Part shown: positions 55,235-64,000 of the stretch, in pieces
How positions within the stretch are numbered: the first letter of the stretch is position 1
How the letters are laid out: each line of letters begins with the position of its first letter
Assembly: GCA_030847615.1 (NCBI GenBank)
Contig: JAUMIR010000001.1
Location: 365,234,687 to 365,298,686, forward strand
Origin: Gambelia wislizenii
Taxonomy: Eukaryota > Chordata > Lepidosauria > Squamata > Crotaphytidae
DNA: 64,000 nt
Direction: 5' to 3'
Notes under the pieces: model-generated
What the model was told of the DNA's origin: nothing
The model's database searches: none
What the model saw: only the letters and a program-made list of their open reading frames with translations
Made by a program: the position numbers and the translations under genes

Positions 55235-55585
55235 AGCCAGTGTGGTGTAGACATTTGAGCACTGGACTATGTCTCTGGAGACCAGGGTTGAAATCTCTGC
55301 TCAGCCATGGAAACCTACTGAGTGACCTTGGGCAAATCACACTCTCTCAGACTCAGAGAAAGGCAAAGGAAACCCCTGGCTCTGAAGAAATCTTGCCAAG
55401 AAAACCCTGCTCAGCCATGGAAACCTACTGAGTGACCTTGGGCAAATCACACTCTCTCAGACTCAGAGAAAGGCAAAGGAAACCCCTGGCTCTGAAGAAA
55501 TCTTGCCAAGAAAACCCTGTCATAAGTTCACCTTACAGTAGCCATAAGTTGTAAAAAAATTGAAGGCACAGAACAACAAAAAGTG
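55235..55585 (+). mobile_element. tRNA-derived SINE with perfect 110-bp internal duplication
   Basis: AGCCAGTGTGGTGTAGACAT head, box-B-like GGGTTGAAATCTC, then the body. 55297-55406 is repeated exactly at 55407-55516 (from CTGCTCAGCCATGGAAACCT to AAGAAAAC). The copy then ends normally with TCATAAGTTC, CATAAGTTGTAAAAA and GGCACAGAACAACA. Confidence 0.9.
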
Positions 55586-57640
55586 TATTAAACAATGTAA
55601 CGAGTTAAAGAAATCCATCTTGATGTCAAGAACTGGATTAAATCAATTAGACCCTAAAAGCGTTAATAAAAAGTCACTTTTTTGCAACTGGAATGACATC
55701 AGTATTTGTACCAGTTGAGCCTTTAAGGGGAGGGTATTGCACATTCAGAGTGAAATAGCAGGGAAGGCCCTCTCTCAAGTCCTACCACTGTTTATGGCTC
55801 CACTTATGGAAAATAGAGGAAGGTCCCTCCTGTAAACCTCAATTCTCAGACAGGCATTTGTGTTAGGAGAAGTGTTCCATCAAGTATATCAGGGCCCCAG
55901 GCTATTTGGGGCTTCAAATATCATTGCTTTTATTCAGAGCAGAATTTTGGAAGATGAACACATGTACAAATTCATCCAGGACTTCTAACAGGAGAAAGCA
56001 ATTGATTATATTGAAATAAAAAAATGGGAACAGGACTTGCCAAAATTCAAGTATGTGGGTGGATTTTCCGTGACAATCTACTGCTCAGGCTTGGTGAAAA
56101 ATGTTTAAAAACATAATCCCTCATTCAGGCTTTGATAATTTGAGACATATTTTCTCTCTGGTCAGTTACCTTCACTGAGCTGCCTTCCTTTATTGCCCTA
56201 GTAGAGTCCTGATTTGGTACAAGGTTGAAAGTTCCCTTGTATATTTAGTTTCAGATAATAACAGATAGGCTAAATTAGAATAAGTTTCCAGTGTAAATAT
56301 TTCAGGGTATTCCAACACTCTTAATATCAGAGACATTTTCTGGGGTGTGTAAATTGGACCAAGTTGGCCTATGGCACAGTGCTTCATGCAAAGCAATTTT
56401 ATTTCACTCCTACCAAATGTGAATAAAAGTGTTTTGAAAGTTTTGGCACAGTTTTGCTTGTAAGAAAAATTAGACTGCTTTTCAAAGTTATGGAAAGAAG
56501 ACTTTAAGAAGGAAATATACCACGTTTCTTACGGAAGTTTCTTTTCAGGGATCACTCAGACAGCTCAGATGAGGTAAAAAGGGTTGAAAGAGTGGATCCT
56601 GAAAAAAATAGACCATCGAAAACCAGGGAATGTCTGTATAAGTGGTATACTCTTTCTCCCATAAGAAAATTCGCCCTTGATGCCAATAGAATCTGAATTG
56701 AGAAAATGGCAAGGCAAATGTTTAAATCCCCTCTGTTCCACTCATGCTGTGGCTCCACTCTGGATTGTATTGCCCTTGTGACTGCTCTTTAGCAAACACA
56801 CAAAGGCCAGAATCATGGATCTAGCTTACATTGGTATAACCCATGGTTATGCCAACATAAATACTTTCAAAGCTCTTATGGAAGGATGTATTCTGTACCT
56901 CCTTATGTGATATCTTTGCACCAGATGTAGAAGGAATTTCCCAGTTACAGTTCCATGTGTCCCCCTCCAGCCACTAGTTGGCCACTGGCGTACACTCAGG
57001 CATCATCTCCCTGGGAGGCAAAGTCTGCTGCTTCTCCTTCCTTGAATGTGCAAAGGCTCCATGGGTGCATGCCCACAGCTAATGAGTGGCCAGGGAGAGG
57101 GCAGAACTGCACCTGGGAGAGAAGATTTGTCTGCTCTTGAACAATTGCAGTAATTTGAGACAGAAAAATCATAAGCATTCATAGACTCAGTCTCCTTCAC
57201 CAGATGCATGAAGTGAAGCACCTGTGGACATACATTTATACCAATGGATGGGGGGGGGGAAGGTGAGTGAGTGAGAGAGAGAGAATAGCAATAAGATGCA
57301 AAACATGGTGGGGGGTGGGGTGACAAGTTCAGTTCGACAATGGTCATAAAGAGTAGCGACAAAGGTGGGAAACAGGATCTACATGAAACCAAAATGAGTA
57401 AGTGAACATGTGAGTAGTGGAGGAAGTAGTGGTGTGTGATATGGGCTAAGGACCAGAACAGAGATGTAATAAAGTGGGTATGACAGCGTACCTGTGGCCA
57501 GGATGTCAACTAGAGTTATAGAAAATAAAAACATATTCACCAAAAAAATAAATAAATCCTGAAATGTAACAACTCATAGAAGAATGTGCAAAAGCGCTCA
57601 TATTATCAACCAGCAGGGAGAAAACTTGTAGATATGGAAA
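55586..57640. other. Intergenic DNA with one LINE-derived scrap
   Basis: 55700-55970 resembles the L2/CR1-like repeat of 60840-61090 (GGGAAGGCCCTCTCTC, CAGGCTATTTGGGGCTTC-A). The rest is unrecognised. Confidence 0.4.
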
Positions 57641-57644
57641 GAGC

Positions 57645-57736
57645 AACGGTTTACATCCTTACTACACATGTGTGGTGTGGGGGTGGGAGAAACGGTTTAC
57701 ATCCTTACTACGCATGTGTGGTGTGGGGGTGGGAGA
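57645..57736. repeat. 46-bp tandem duplication
   Basis: AACGGTTTACATCCTTACTA starts at 57645 and 57691. The two 46-base units differ at one base (ACATG/GCATG context). Confidence 0.95.
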
Positions 57737-59429
57737 AAATATGTGAAAGAATTGGGAAATGTCCTTGCTCCCGCCCACATGCAGACTGAATGTATCAGCA
57801 CTGCAGCCACTTCGCCTTTACCAGAAATCTCAATCTAGATGCCAATCTGCCAATGCGTCATCCGCACATGTGCAGTAGCAAAATGTGCATGCCTCATTTG
57901 CAACTGCCCAGTAATTTTGGCCACCTGGTGGAGTAGTCAGATGACCAGTTCTCCATGGGATTCAACACACACAAGCACACACATCTCAATAGGTCAGTAT
58001 GGTTGTGCCAGGCTTTATCCATCCCCTGTTGTTCATGTTTGCTTTTAAATCTATAAAACAAAGGTAAAAAGGGTAAGCACAGAAAGCAAGCAGAGTCTTG
58101 GTGAGGACTTTCCCCCTCCCTTCTTTTTAAAGAACAAGGTCACATCTCAGCAACTGGAAAGTAGTAGAGCTCTCTTCATCAAGTTTTTAACTAGAAAAAT
58201 AGTATGCCTATTTCTTTGTAATACACCTCTGGGCTTTTTTATTATGACTTCATTTCCCCTTGTAATATTGGAACGTCTCTATAATTGTAAAAGTGTAATA
58301 GAATCTAATAGAATTTCATTTGGAACTCTGAATGGTGTATGCCATCTCTGCTCATTCTGAGTAAAATAATGATTTTTAATGTCCACACATGGCTTCCCGT
58401 GACCTTATTCAATCTTTGGGTTGATCAGGAAATATATTGATTCAATTACATACTGATGACAAATGAACTAAAAGAAAGAGGGAAAAAAAGGTCAGCATAT
58501 ATTTGAACATGTAAATCTTAGCAATGTCTTTTGGGTTTGCCCAAAAAAAAAAAAAAAGTCATTTCAAAATGCCATTTGTGGCTAATAGCATGGAGTTTCA
58601 GTTTCTATCTGTGAGGAGCAAAGAAATCATTAAAGTGCATAGAGCGTATTCTGCTCTGCTTTTATCATTATAAAATCCTCTTTCCTTCAGAGGGTTAGAG
58701 GGAATGACCTCCGCTGACAAAAAAGAAAGAAAGGCCCTCTCACTTCATCACTTTAGTGAAGGTTTAGTTCATAAATATACCGGGAGTTCCACTAAGTCCT
58801 CCCCCACCCCACCACTGCTACCCTCCCTCCCTTCCTTCCTTCCTTCCTTCCTTCCTTCCTTCCCTCTTCTCCCTCATATTTTCTTTTTGTTTTGTTTTCT
58901 TTGCAAAGCAGTTACCACATTGAACATTTTATCCTAGCCATAACCCTGCCCTCACAGTTTCCCTCTTTGTTACCCTTCATCATCCGTCTCAGCCATGCAG
59001 AATGCCAAATGATGTGGTTTTGCCTCAGTGGAGTTATTTCCAGTTTAATAAGCGGTAAGTGTCCATTTGTAGGGTTGTAGTATTTGACGGCATCTCATGC
59101 TAAAAAAATGTTTAATGTCGACTAAAACTTCACCTCTGCTCTGTGAAGCTGGGTTATGAACCTTAGATACAAAACATTTAATTGCTCAGAAGAAGCACAA
59201 TGTGAATAGAAATAAAATAGTCATCTTATCATTAAAGCAGTCACTGCATTGCATGGCTTTATTGGGAAGTGAGGCAGATTTCATGAGCTGTTCAGGTTAC
59301 TTTGGTTGAGTTCTCTGCTCTTTGGCTGGGCATTATACATTTATTTCTCTTTGAAAGGGGGATTTTAAAATGGCATCTAGGACATATAGGAATTGACCAT
59401 GCCGTGGAGGTACCTATCTACCTGCCTGG
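57737..59429. other. Unique AT-rich DNA, possible conserved non-coding
   Basis: No repeats apart from the microsatellite at 58821. 58300-58480 and 59200-59390 are free of repeats and could be regulatory; inference only. Confidence 0.35.
58821..58864. repeat. (CCTT)n microsatellite
   Basis: CCCTCCCTCC followed by about eight TTCC units. Confidence 0.95.
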
Positions 59430-60115
59430 AAAATCTTTCTGTTATTCCTTGATGCTGTGAATATCTCCAAACATTTCACAGAAGAAAAACAGGAAACATG
59501 TGGCCATGTAACATTAGTGTGTGGTCATGATGGCCAAAGTTATAAATGAGGAAGAACACATAAGTTAGGAGAGGCTGCAGCAGTTTTTGGACTTTATCAG
59601 ACATGGCAAAACCCCCATCATAAGAATGCGACAAAGGGGCAAAATTATCAGATGATATCATTCAGCCATTCCAGGGATGCAGCGGAGGGATGAATAAGGT
59701 GTCACTTTTTATTGACAGCTTTGCCCATTAATAAAAAGAAGTGATGCCTCATCCGCGCCAGTGTTACACCCCAGGAACGGCTGAACAATGAGGAAGTCTG
59801 ATAATTTTATCCTTTGTGTTATTGTCGTGTCCTAAATGACACAGTTTTTTAGTGGTATGTACCTCGCCTGATAAAGTCCTGTGACTGAGCCTACTGGGAA
59901 GGGCAAGATTCTACCCCCTCTTCTCCTCTCCAGCTTCTTAAATTGATTTCAACTTAATTTGTAATGAGTGGAATAAGCTGAGGACAAAGGAAGAAGGGGG
60001 ATCAAGAGAGAGAAATTGGAACATTTTAAAAGCAGCTGAAAAGTGGGATGACAGAAGATTAATCAGGATTGAGTCTGCCAAATCGGGACAGCTGAAGGGT
60101 ATGAAAGTACAGCAT
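59430..60115. repeat. Unnamed interspersed repeat carrying a MITE
   Basis: Collinear with 24975-25440 on both sides of the insertion at 59589-59879: GGCTGCAGCAGTTTTT to the left, TGAGCCTACTGGGAAGGGC to the right. Confidence 0.7.
59589..59879. mobile_element. MITE with GGACTTTATCAG ends
   Basis: Left GGACTTTATCAG, right CTGATAAAGTCC, a perfect 12-bp inverted repeat 291 bp apart. The interior contains TTTTTATTGACAGC / GCCCATTAATAAAAAG, which also pair. Absent from the paralogous repeat at 24975-25440. Confidence 0.85.
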
Positions 60116-60299
60116 TTGGGAAACCTCCTTTCTGTTTGTTTTCAGCTTTGTGGAGGCCCAAAGTGGGCAAACTCCAGCCCTTGGGCTACATATACCCAGC
60201 CAAGACTGGTTTTGTGGTCATCAACCCATCAGATTTCCTGGACTGCCCTTTTTCTGGCCAAAAAAATGGTCTTTTGTGGGAACCTCCAGGAGCAGCAGT

Positions 60300-60535
60300 T
60301 CACCTTGGACCTTTCTACACTACACATTCATTATCATCATTTATATCCTGCCTTTCTCCTGATAATGGGACTCAAGGCAGCTAACGACATATTTAAAACA
60401 ATACACATTAAAACAATATAAAAAAAATTAACAGAAGTTTAAATGTAAGACTAAAAAAAATCAATGTGTTAAAATGTTAAATACAATTTAAAAAAAAAAA
60501 AGCTATATACCAAGCTTAAAAATGGAACTGTTTAG
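60300..60535. repeat. A-rich LINE/SINE-like segment
   Basis: TTATCATCATTTATATCCTG, CCTTTCTCCTGATAATGGGA and CTCAAGGCAGCTAACGACAT, then A-rich repeats of AAAACAATA. It resembles a common squamate repeat; family not fixed. Confidence 0.45.
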
Positions 60536-60721
60536 ATTTTCCTTGGTTTTTTTCCAGGCTGTGAGGTCGTATTCTAGAATAATTTCTTTCTGACATTTCA
60601 CCTGCATCTGTGGCCGGCTTCCTCATTTCTCTGAGGATGCCAGCCACAGATGCAGGCGAACGTCAGAAAGAAACTATTCCAGAACACAGCCTCACAGCTT
60701 GGAAAAAAATCAAGGAAAATC
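60536..60721. repeat. Long inverted repeat (foldback)
   Basis: ATTTTCCTTGGTTTTTTTCC pairs with GGAAAAAAATCAAGGAAAAT, and GGCTGTGAGG, TTTCTTTCTGAC and CACCTGCATCTGTGG each have partners on the other side. It is followed by GGATGCCGGCCATGAAAGCC. Such palindromes with CGCCTGCATCTGTGG occur widely in vertebrates. Confidence 0.85.
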
Positions 60722-60839
60722 TATGGATGCCGGCCATGAAAGCCTTCGACTTCACATGGAACTGCTTAGCATTAAAAGCCCAACCCTAGTTAGTTTTAAA
60801 AAGCCTGATGGCATAGAAATGTTTTAACCTGCCATGAGA

Positions 60840-61090
60840 AGGAGAGCAAGGATGGGGCCATCCTGACCTTTCTAGGAAGGGAGTTTGGAAGTCTAGGAGC
60901 AACCACTGAGAAGACCCTCCCCATTCTTCCCACCAAACTAGCATGAGCTGGTGGTGGGTCAGAGAAAAGGGCCTCTCCTAAAGATTTTAGAAGGCTAAGG
61001 GGCCATAAAGGGCCTTCAGATAATCTGGATCCAAGCTATATAGGGCTTTATGGATCAAAACCAGCACTTTGAATTGTGCCAGGAAACAGA
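60840..61090. repeat. LINE-derived repeat (L2/CR1-like)
   Basis: GGAAGGGAGTTTGGAAGTCT, AGGAGCAACCACTGAGAAGA, GGTGGGTCAGAGAAAAGGGC, TATAGGGCTTTATGGATCAA and ACCAGCACTTTGAATTGTGC: the most complete copy of the family also at 33835-34035. Confidence 0.65.
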
Positions 61091-61104
61091 CCGACAGCCA
61101 GTAA

Positions 61105-61310
61105 TGCTACTATTTATAGCACTATATTCCACTTTTACTGCGATAGCTCCATTCTATGTTTGGTTTGTAGTTTGATCAGGCACTACAGGAGCTCTCTTTA
61201 GAATTCTAAGTATCTCTCCCTAAACTGCAAATCCCAGGATTTCACATAATGCAGCCATGGCAGTTAAAGTGGTATCATAGCACTCCAACTATGTAGTGTG
61301 AATGGGTCCA
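61105..61310. mobile_element. Palindromic hAT-like MITE (ACTACAAATCCCA group)
   Basis: ATAGCACTATATTCCACTTT left, and CAGTTAAAGTGGTATCATAG right with CTAAACTGCAAATCCCAGGA and TTTGGTTTGTAGTTTG between; related to 9298-9519. Confidence 0.7.
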
Positions 61311-61642
61311 TTTTAATTAGGTTGCAGTCCCTACCCTCAGACAATGTTTAGTATAAAAAAAAACAGTTTTTTTTTCAAACCAGCCACTACGAGGTGTTCT
61401 CCCATTTTTTTTCGTTCTTTGTACTCTGTGTGCCTCCCCCCACAAAGGGTTCAAGGAGCAAAAATTGACCCTGGACCTACCACATTTGCCCAACCTTGAT
61501 ATAGACACTGGCATACTATATACACATTGGCACAAGGACACAATATGGATGGAACATTAGAAGTCCTACAAAAGGGCCAGAAGCCCAGTGAACAAACGGT
61601 TATAATCATAATAGGCATACTAAAGCCCAATGAATCCCACTT

Positions 61643-62224
61643 GGGGCTTGTCTACACCGTCAAAAAAAAAAAAATGTGGACTCACCCTGAATCTGGTGCT
61701 GGCAGTCCAGATGACATATGGCTACTTCTAGGGAGGAACAGCTTTTTTTTCCCCTTAACCTGACTTTGCTCTGAACTAAGCAAAGTTGAGGAAAACTCTA
61801 AGGGTTTCCCAGAAACTCCAGAGTGACCTTGGGGGTTCTTTTGCTGTTTGGACAGTGGGACTGGGTTCAATTCAGCCCAATCCAGTAGTCCACCCACAAA
61901 CATAGCACTATCTCCCTTACCCTTACAAGGGTAGAGTATCAGCTCCTTGTTGATCACATGTCTTGGTACCCTGGTCTGACCTCAGAAGAAGCTACAGTGC
62001 TGGCCAGTCTCTCGCAGGAAGCTCCTTGGCAGGCGAAGCAGAGACAGCAGCTCAGGAAACAGGAAATAAGCCAGCAGGGCTGACACAGCGTTGGCCTGGC
62101 TGGCCCATGTGGACAGCGATGGCCTCAGCCCAGTGTGTGTGGCTGCGTTGTGTTGATCTGGGGTGAGTCTGGGGAGCATACTCTGGACTAGCCCTGGATT
62201 TATGTGGCTATGTAGATGAGCCCT
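61643..62224. mobile_element. MITE of the GGGCTTGTCTACAC family
   Basis: Left GGGGCTTGTCTACACCGTC, right reverse complement AGGGCTCATCTACATAGCC. The interior is not obviously related to the other members, so it may be a different subfamily sharing ends. No coding. Confidence 0.65.
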
Positions 62225-62225
62225 A

Positions 62226-63124
62226 AATGACTTAATTATAGGATAAAATAGATGGTATCAAAGGCTCAGTTTAATATAAACTACAGCCTACAGGGAAGGA
62301 CTACAGCCTGGAGTGTTCTGGTCCATGCCTGAAGACAAAAGATGGGCTAAAATGGGAGAGTAGCCCATGGAATAACAGGGTGTACTGGTACATCAAACCA
62401 CAAAACATGATTAGTGGAGTTGTAATTTTTCAGTTATTTCAAGGGGTTGGGGATACACCTGGAAAAAATGAGGGGGGGAGCTAACCACAAGAAGGAGGTC
62501 CCCAAGTTACTGGTAGAACACCCCTTTTACTAGTAGATGGTAGAACTAAGATGCAATAACAGCTTTTCATTATTTAGATTCTATCATAATTAAGTATAAT
62601 TTTAGCATCATTAATTCCAATCATCTGAGTCAAAATAGACAGAGCTGGATGGCACTAATAATCATGAACCAAGAAATCTGAGGGTGCCATCTTCAGCTTT
62701 GGGGGTATTCTCTGTGACTCCAGATTGAACTTTTCACTTGCTGCCATTGTGTATTCACAATCCTCTTTTATTAATCCAGTGGAACAATATGAACTTATCA
62801 ACAACCTAACTCTTGCAGAGAGTTTTATTAATCATATGTAGGATGAGAAGAAGTCTAAGTTAGTTGGGTTTGGAAATAAAATATTGCAGGGGAAGCTGGA
62901 ATTAAGGGCTAATGTTTCTATATGTGTTTGCCTCAAAAAGGAAAAAAAAACCACTCATAATTCTATTGTACACTTGACTACTGAAACAATTGTATCTATT
63001 TGCTTATTGTATAATGGCATTTTTGCATTGTGCCAAAAGACCCAGAAAACTCCCTAGTGAACCATGAAACTATTAAAATGTATTATGTGTAGCCAGAGAA
63101 GCCACTGGAACAAATGCTACCATA
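62226..63124. other. Unique AT-rich DNA
   Basis: Nothing recognised. Confidence 0.4.
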
Positions 63125-63390
63125 TCTCAGTGTCCACACTACACAATTATATCAGCTTGATCCCACCTTAACCACAATGGCTGCATTCCACAGAGTCCTG
63201 GGATTTGTAATTTACTGAAGTACTTGGAAATCTCTGCTGGAGATCAATAGTCCACACCACAGAACTACAGTACTATAATTCTTTAGCAGAGATTTTTATA
63301 TCCCTCATCACAGTGCAAATCCAAGGATTTCACAAGATGGAACCATGGCAACTAAAGTGGTCTGATCTAACTCTGTAGTGTAGATGTACA
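63125..63390. mobile_element. Palindromic hAT-like MITE (ACTACAAATCCCA group)
   Basis: TCCACACTACACAATTATAT left, CTGTAGTGTAGATGTA right, with TCCTGGGATTTGTAATTTAC and CCATGGCAACTAAAGTGG inside. The middle holds a duplicated CCACACCACAGAACTACAG segment. Confidence 0.7.
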
Positions 63391-64000
63391 CAAATAGAGT
63401 CTCTGCTGCTCAGGTACTCAGACCATTTTCATGCCTAAGGGTAAGCAGATCTGTACCAGTGGTACTTGAATGGAGGGGGATTGGCTGGGACTCAGTGTGT
63501 GCCACCACGAATTCTAGTATGGAAGGAAAGTAAAAGATAAGATAAGAAAAAAATGTCATTCTCTGTGCCAAGGAATTTCTGATCACTGACAAATGTAACT
63601 ACTATTTCTTATTTGTCTGTTGGGTAAGAAAAAAGTCCCAACCATATTCATTCATTCAGTTCATTTTGATAATAAATCCTGCCATTTTGAATATTTTGCA
63701 ATGTATTTTAGAGGAATTATTTTATTTTATTTTATTTTTCCTACAGGGAATCTCAGGACTTTCGTTATTAGGTACCAGTGATGTCAGTCTCAGTCTGTGT
63801 GCTGATAAATTAACATCAATTGTGTGGGGAAAATCTGAATATTCAGATTATTAAATAACCATTGTGTTACGAAAATTATTTTTGAAATGCTATATGCACT
63901 GACCTATTTAATTTAACATGACTTACTTCCAAATAAACTTGCATAGGTTTGCACTGTAAGGCATTGATTCATTTCATGAGATTGCAAAAGGTCTTTTATT
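63391..64000. other. Unique AT-rich DNA
   Basis: Has a TTTTA run (63720-63738) and a possible short GACTTACTTCCAAATAAAC repeat at 63920-63940. No gene. Confidence 0.4.

Noticed and set aside
57961..58020. tRNA gene
   Set aside because: No clear A and B boxes with a foldable cloverleaf; box-B-like matches in the window fall inside SINEs.

Overview
This is repeat-dense, non-coding DNA from a vertebrate nuclear genome, most likely a squamate reptile and probably an iguanian-type lizard. The inference rests on the repeat mix: CR1, L1 and RTE/BovB-like LINEs, a tRNA-derived SINE ending in an (AAC)n-type tail, a Sauria-SINE-like element, many palindromic hAT-like MITEs, Tigger-like MITEs and sushi-type chromovirus LTR retrotransposons. 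I recognise no host protein-coding exon, rRNA, tRNA gene or CRISPR array. Almost every open frame is short, and the longer ones belong to transposable elements. No database search was possible, so family names come from recognition of motifs and ends.

Layout. 1-1470 is the 3' part of an L1. 1471-5180 is mostly unique, with two MITEs. 5440-6290 holds an RTE/BovB-like scrap and a CR1 3' end split by a palindromic MITE. 6300-10430 is mixed unique sequence, MITEs and a SINE. 10435-16569 is a Tigger-like MITE split by a complete minus-strand Ty3/gypsy chromovirus (10470-16391, target duplication ACCAA). 17110-20978 is a foldback element split by a minus-strand non-LTR retrotransposon that has lost the catalytic part of its reverse transcriptase. 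21892-29950 carries several MITEs, microsatellites and a Sauria-like SINE, with a unique stretch (about 26900-27700) that could be regulatory. 30080-30460 is a CR1 fragment. 30720-33720 is an unclassified GC-rich block. 34995-36680 is a CR1 reverse-transcriptase fragment split by a MITE. 37016-43066 is a second complete chromovirus (target duplication CTATC). 45515-46905 is a long CR1 3' half. The rest, to 64000, mixes CR1 ends, SINEs, Tigger and hAT-like MITEs, tandem duplications and long unique AT-rich stretches.

No element appears able to move on its own: gag and pol of both chromoviruses are broken by frameshifts and stops. LTR pairs differ by about 6 percent by hand count in each element, so the two insertions are of similar, moderate age. 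The window is best read as a record of layered insertions (MITE, then LTR element or LINE inside it). The clearest cases come with target duplications, interrupted host repeats or a second copy of the host repeat without the insert.
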